Positions 6,648 through 8,185 of a stretch of 8,185 bases of DNA are shown here, one piece after another. The notes beneath the pieces are model-generated. The model was not told the DNA's origin. It made no database searches and saw nothing but the letters and a program-made list of their open reading frames with translations. Origin of the DNA: Thermoproteota archaeon (lineage in GTDB: Archaea > Korarchaeota > Korarchaeia > Korarchaeales > Korarchaeaceae). Made by a program: the position numbers and the translations under genes. Location: assembly GCA_003661265.1 (NCBI GenBank), contig QMVU01000040.1:1-8185 (forward strand), read 5' to 3'. How positions within the stretch are numbered: the first letter of the stretch is position 1; each line of letters opens with the position of its first letter.

Positions 6648-6662
6648 GATTTTAACTAAAGA
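6648..6662. promoter_or_regulatory. Shared AT-rich promoter core, divergent genes
   Basis: The 35-base gap between the Fe-S protein (minus) and truD (plus) holds one AT-rich block, GATTTTAACTAAAGA. Read rightwards its box centre is about 22-25 bases before ATG 6676, fitting a leaderless truD mRNA. Read leftwards (CTTTAGTTAAAATC) the box is only about 10-20 bases before ATG 6640, predicting transcription starting inside the annotated reading frame, near 6627-6632. Confidence 0.45.
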
Positions 6663-6675
6663 GTGTTTCCAAGAG

Positions 6676-7737
6676 ATGAAGGTGTACCTAGAAACATTTT
6701 CTCAAATAGATAAGGAGCTTGGTCTTCTATTCTATGCTTCAGATATCCCAGGCTTGGGAGGGAGAATAAAGGAGAGGCCAGAGGACTTCATCGTAGTTGA
6801 GAACTCCATCATAGAGCCGGATAGCTCGGGAAACCACCTCGTCCTAGTAATATGGAAGAAGGACCTTTCCACGAGAGAAGTCGTTGAACTGATAGCTAAG
6901 AAATTGGGGATTGGAAAGAAAGCCGTGGGCGTAGCTGGAATGAAGGATAAGAGGGCAGTAGCTATCCAGAAGATATCCATCCCCTATAAAGATGTAGATC
7001 TAAGGGAGCTAGAGGTCGAGGGGCATCTCAAAATTTTAGGAGCTTTTAGAGCTAAGAGGAAGGTGAGGGTGGGTTATCTTAGGGGAAATTTCTTCAAGAT
7101 AGTGGTGAGGGGAGTAAAGAACCTAGGTGCTTTAAACGAAATTATAGCACAGCTGAGGGAGAGGGGCTGTCCCAACTACTACGGATATCAGAGGTTTGGT
7201 GGAAGGACGAGAAACCACGAGCTAGGAAGGCTGATCATCGAGGGAAATTATGACCTACTCGCCAGCAGAATGGGACTGAGAAGGAGGATTTCTGGAGTAA
7301 AGGATGTGCTTAGGTTGGATCTAAGGCTCTTGAGGTTCTTCATAAACTCCTATCAGTCATACTTGTTTAACCTCATGGTCTCCGAGAGGATGAGGAGGGG
7401 GCATCCCATAAACGAGTTCATTGATGGGGATTTCGTTAAAGGAGGGAAACCTGCCTTCCCCCTAATCGGCTACAAATCTAAGTTGCCTAGGGAGGAAGCA
7501 GGGGACATAGTTGAGTCCGTTCTTGAGAGGGAGGGCGTGGGTCCAGAGGACTTTAACCTCGAAATAAGGAAGTTAAGGGATAAAGGAGGTCTGAGGAAAG
7601 TTCCCATGACATATAGGCTTCTGAAGGCAGGAATTTGTAGCGAGAACGATGTAATTCTTTCGTTTTGGCTTGAGAAAGGTTGCTACGCTACGGTTTTGTT
7701 GAGAGAGTTCTGTAAGTGGTCAGAACCTCCCATTTAA
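6676..7737 (+). CDS. truD: tRNA pseudouridine(13) synthase TruD
   Basis: A complete 353-residue pseudouridine synthase of the TruD/Pus7 family, which isomerises uridine 13 in the D-stem of tRNAs in the cytosol (and position 35 of pre-tRNA-Tyr in eukaryotic and some archaeal members). Family blocks are in order: 'IKERPEDFIVVE' (31-42), 'AGMKDKRAVAIQK' (87-99) with catalytic D91, 'NYYGYQRFG' (167-175), 'NSYQSYLFN' (224-232) and 'GCYATVLLREF' (335-345). The stretch between the third block and NSYQSYLFN is only about 48 residues, so the inserted TRUD domain looks small; total length is close to bacterial TruD (about 350) and shorter than many archaeal members (about 400 or more). ATG 6676 has no Shine-Dalgarno but lies downstream of an AT-rich box. 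truD converges on the next gene with a 7-base gap. Confidence 0.96.
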   Translation: MKVYLETFSQIDKELGLLFYASDIPGLGGRIKERPEDFIVVENSIIEPDSSGNHLVLVIWKKDLSTREVVELIAKKLGIGKKAVGVAGMKDKRAVAIQKISIPYKDVDLRELEVEGHLKILGAFRAKRKVRVGYLRGNFFKIVVRGVKNLGALNEIIAQLRERGCPNYYGYQRFGGRTRNHELGRLIIEGNYDLLASRMGLRRRISGVKDVLRLDLRLLRFFINSYQSYLFNLMVSERMRRGHPINEFIDGDFVKGGKPAFPLIGYKSKLPREEAGDIVESVLEREGVGPEDFNLEIRKLRDKGGLRKVPMTYRLLKAGICSENDVILSFWLEKGCYATVLLREFCKWSEPPI

Positions 7738-7744
7738 GCTGGTT

Positions 7745-8185
7745 TCATTTGAACGCTATTTTCGTGGGTGCCATTTTCTCTGGAGCCAGGAACTTGACCT
7801 CAGGCATCTTCTCCGAAAGAAGTTTCTGTAACGTCTTGTGTTGAGAATCTGAGCCGTGTATTGCTATTACCACCTTAGGTTTTAGGTCCAGCGCCATTTT
7901 CAGAGCAGCTTCTGGGGAGGCCGTCGGGGAGGGCTTCCCGGTAGGGAGCAATGCCACATCTGCTTCAAACCTAAGAGGTACGTAATCCGAATCTCCGCCA
8001 TGGAAGAGGGACCACGTGTCAGATGACAGCCTGTACAGCATTATCCTACCGACATGCAGCCCCTCAACCGCCTTCACATTTAGCTCTCCAACACGGAACT
8101 CTCCGACCTTAGCCAAGAACCTCCTCTCATCCGGGATGAATTCCCTTATTTCCTCGTAAACTGATTTCTCTGCCACGAAAAACGC
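7745..8185 (-). CDS. Metallo-beta-lactamase-fold hydrolase, 5' end missing
   Basis: Partial: the frame is open to the window edge, so the gene starts outside. A GTG at 8174-8176 would give 143 residues but is unlikely to be the true start, because the protein would lack the N-terminal H-x-H-x-D-H metal motif. Numbered from that GTG, visible parts are the strand 'VGELNVKAVEGLH' (29-41), 'FHGGDSDYVPL' (58-68) with D62 in the position of the bridging Asp, 'ADVALLPTG' (72-80), 'SPEAALKMALDLKPKVVIAIHGSD' split around residues 87-110 with H107 as the last metal ligand, and a C-terminal beta strand. This order matches the UPF0173/YtkL-like branch (GDTDY, then P-x-G, then K-P-K-V-x-I-P-M-H). These are cytosolic hydrolases of unknown substrate. 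The gene stops 7 bases from truD on the opposite strand. Confidence 0.82.
   Translation of the reverse strand, partial: AFFVAEKSVYEEIREFIPDERRFLAKVGEFRVGELNVKAVEGLHVGRIMLYRLSSDTWSLFHGGDSDYVPLRFEADVALLPTGKPSPTASPEAALKMALDLKPKVVIAIHGSDSQHKTLQKLLSEKMPEVKFLAPEKMAPTKIAFK

Noticed and set aside
8174..8176. GTG as true start of the metallo-beta-lactamase-fold gene
   Set aside because: The frame stays open to the window edge and the required N-terminal metal motif is missing, so the gene must begin outside the window.
1..8185. Hidden defence, mobile or CRISPR system
   Set aside because: No repeat array, terminal inverted repeats, transposase, nuclease-helicase pair or toxin-antitoxin signature was found; most genes are housekeeping types with uniform codon use.

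Overview
The window looks like chromosomal DNA from a hyperthermophilic archaeon, most likely of the Thermoproteota/Korarchaeota side. The leucyl-tRNA synthetase and the TruD pseudouridine synthase are of archaeal type. Arginine is mostly written AGG/AGA. Genes are packed with gaps of 7-175 bases, and several starts sit about 23-27 bases downstream of an AT-rich TATA-like box with no Shine-Dalgarno leader, which suggests leaderless mRNAs. The genus cannot be fixed from the sequence alone.

Left part (1-1291): a short protein resembling the DUF3467 family is read leftwards (7-327). From the same 73-base divergent promoter region, an unrecognised 103-residue protein (401-712) is read rightwards, followed 8 bases later by a YfcE/MJ0936-type metallophosphoesterase (721-1224). 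Next, on the same strand, is an amidohydrolase of the ATZ/TRZ - S-adenosylhomocysteine/5'-deoxyadenosine deaminase group (GTG start, 1292-2593).

Middle (2594-5669): a 175-base gap holds two predicted hairpins, the second followed by a T/C-rich tract and therefore terminator-like. It also holds a TATA box for leuS (2769-5669), a complete archaeal leucyl-tRNA synthetase with HIGH, editing and KMSKS motifs. Its GTG start appears to be the first transcribed codon.

Right part (5670-8185): leuS converges on a 319-residue protein (5681-6640, minus) with the C-terminal CX6CX2CX5C iron-sulfur loop and VDNH motif of the endonuclease III superfamily but otherwise divergent. It is divergent from truD (6676-7737) across a gap of only 35 bases. 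truD converges on the C-terminal part of a metallo-beta-lactamase-fold hydrolase (7745-8185, minus) whose 5' end lies outside the window.

Functionally this is mainly housekeeping: tRNA charging, tRNA modification, base/nucleoside metabolism and probable DNA repair, alternating in strand with no long operon. I see no CRISPR array, transposon, tRNA or rRNA gene, or defence island. The least explained items are the endonuclease III-like Fe-S protein and the small 401-712 protein.
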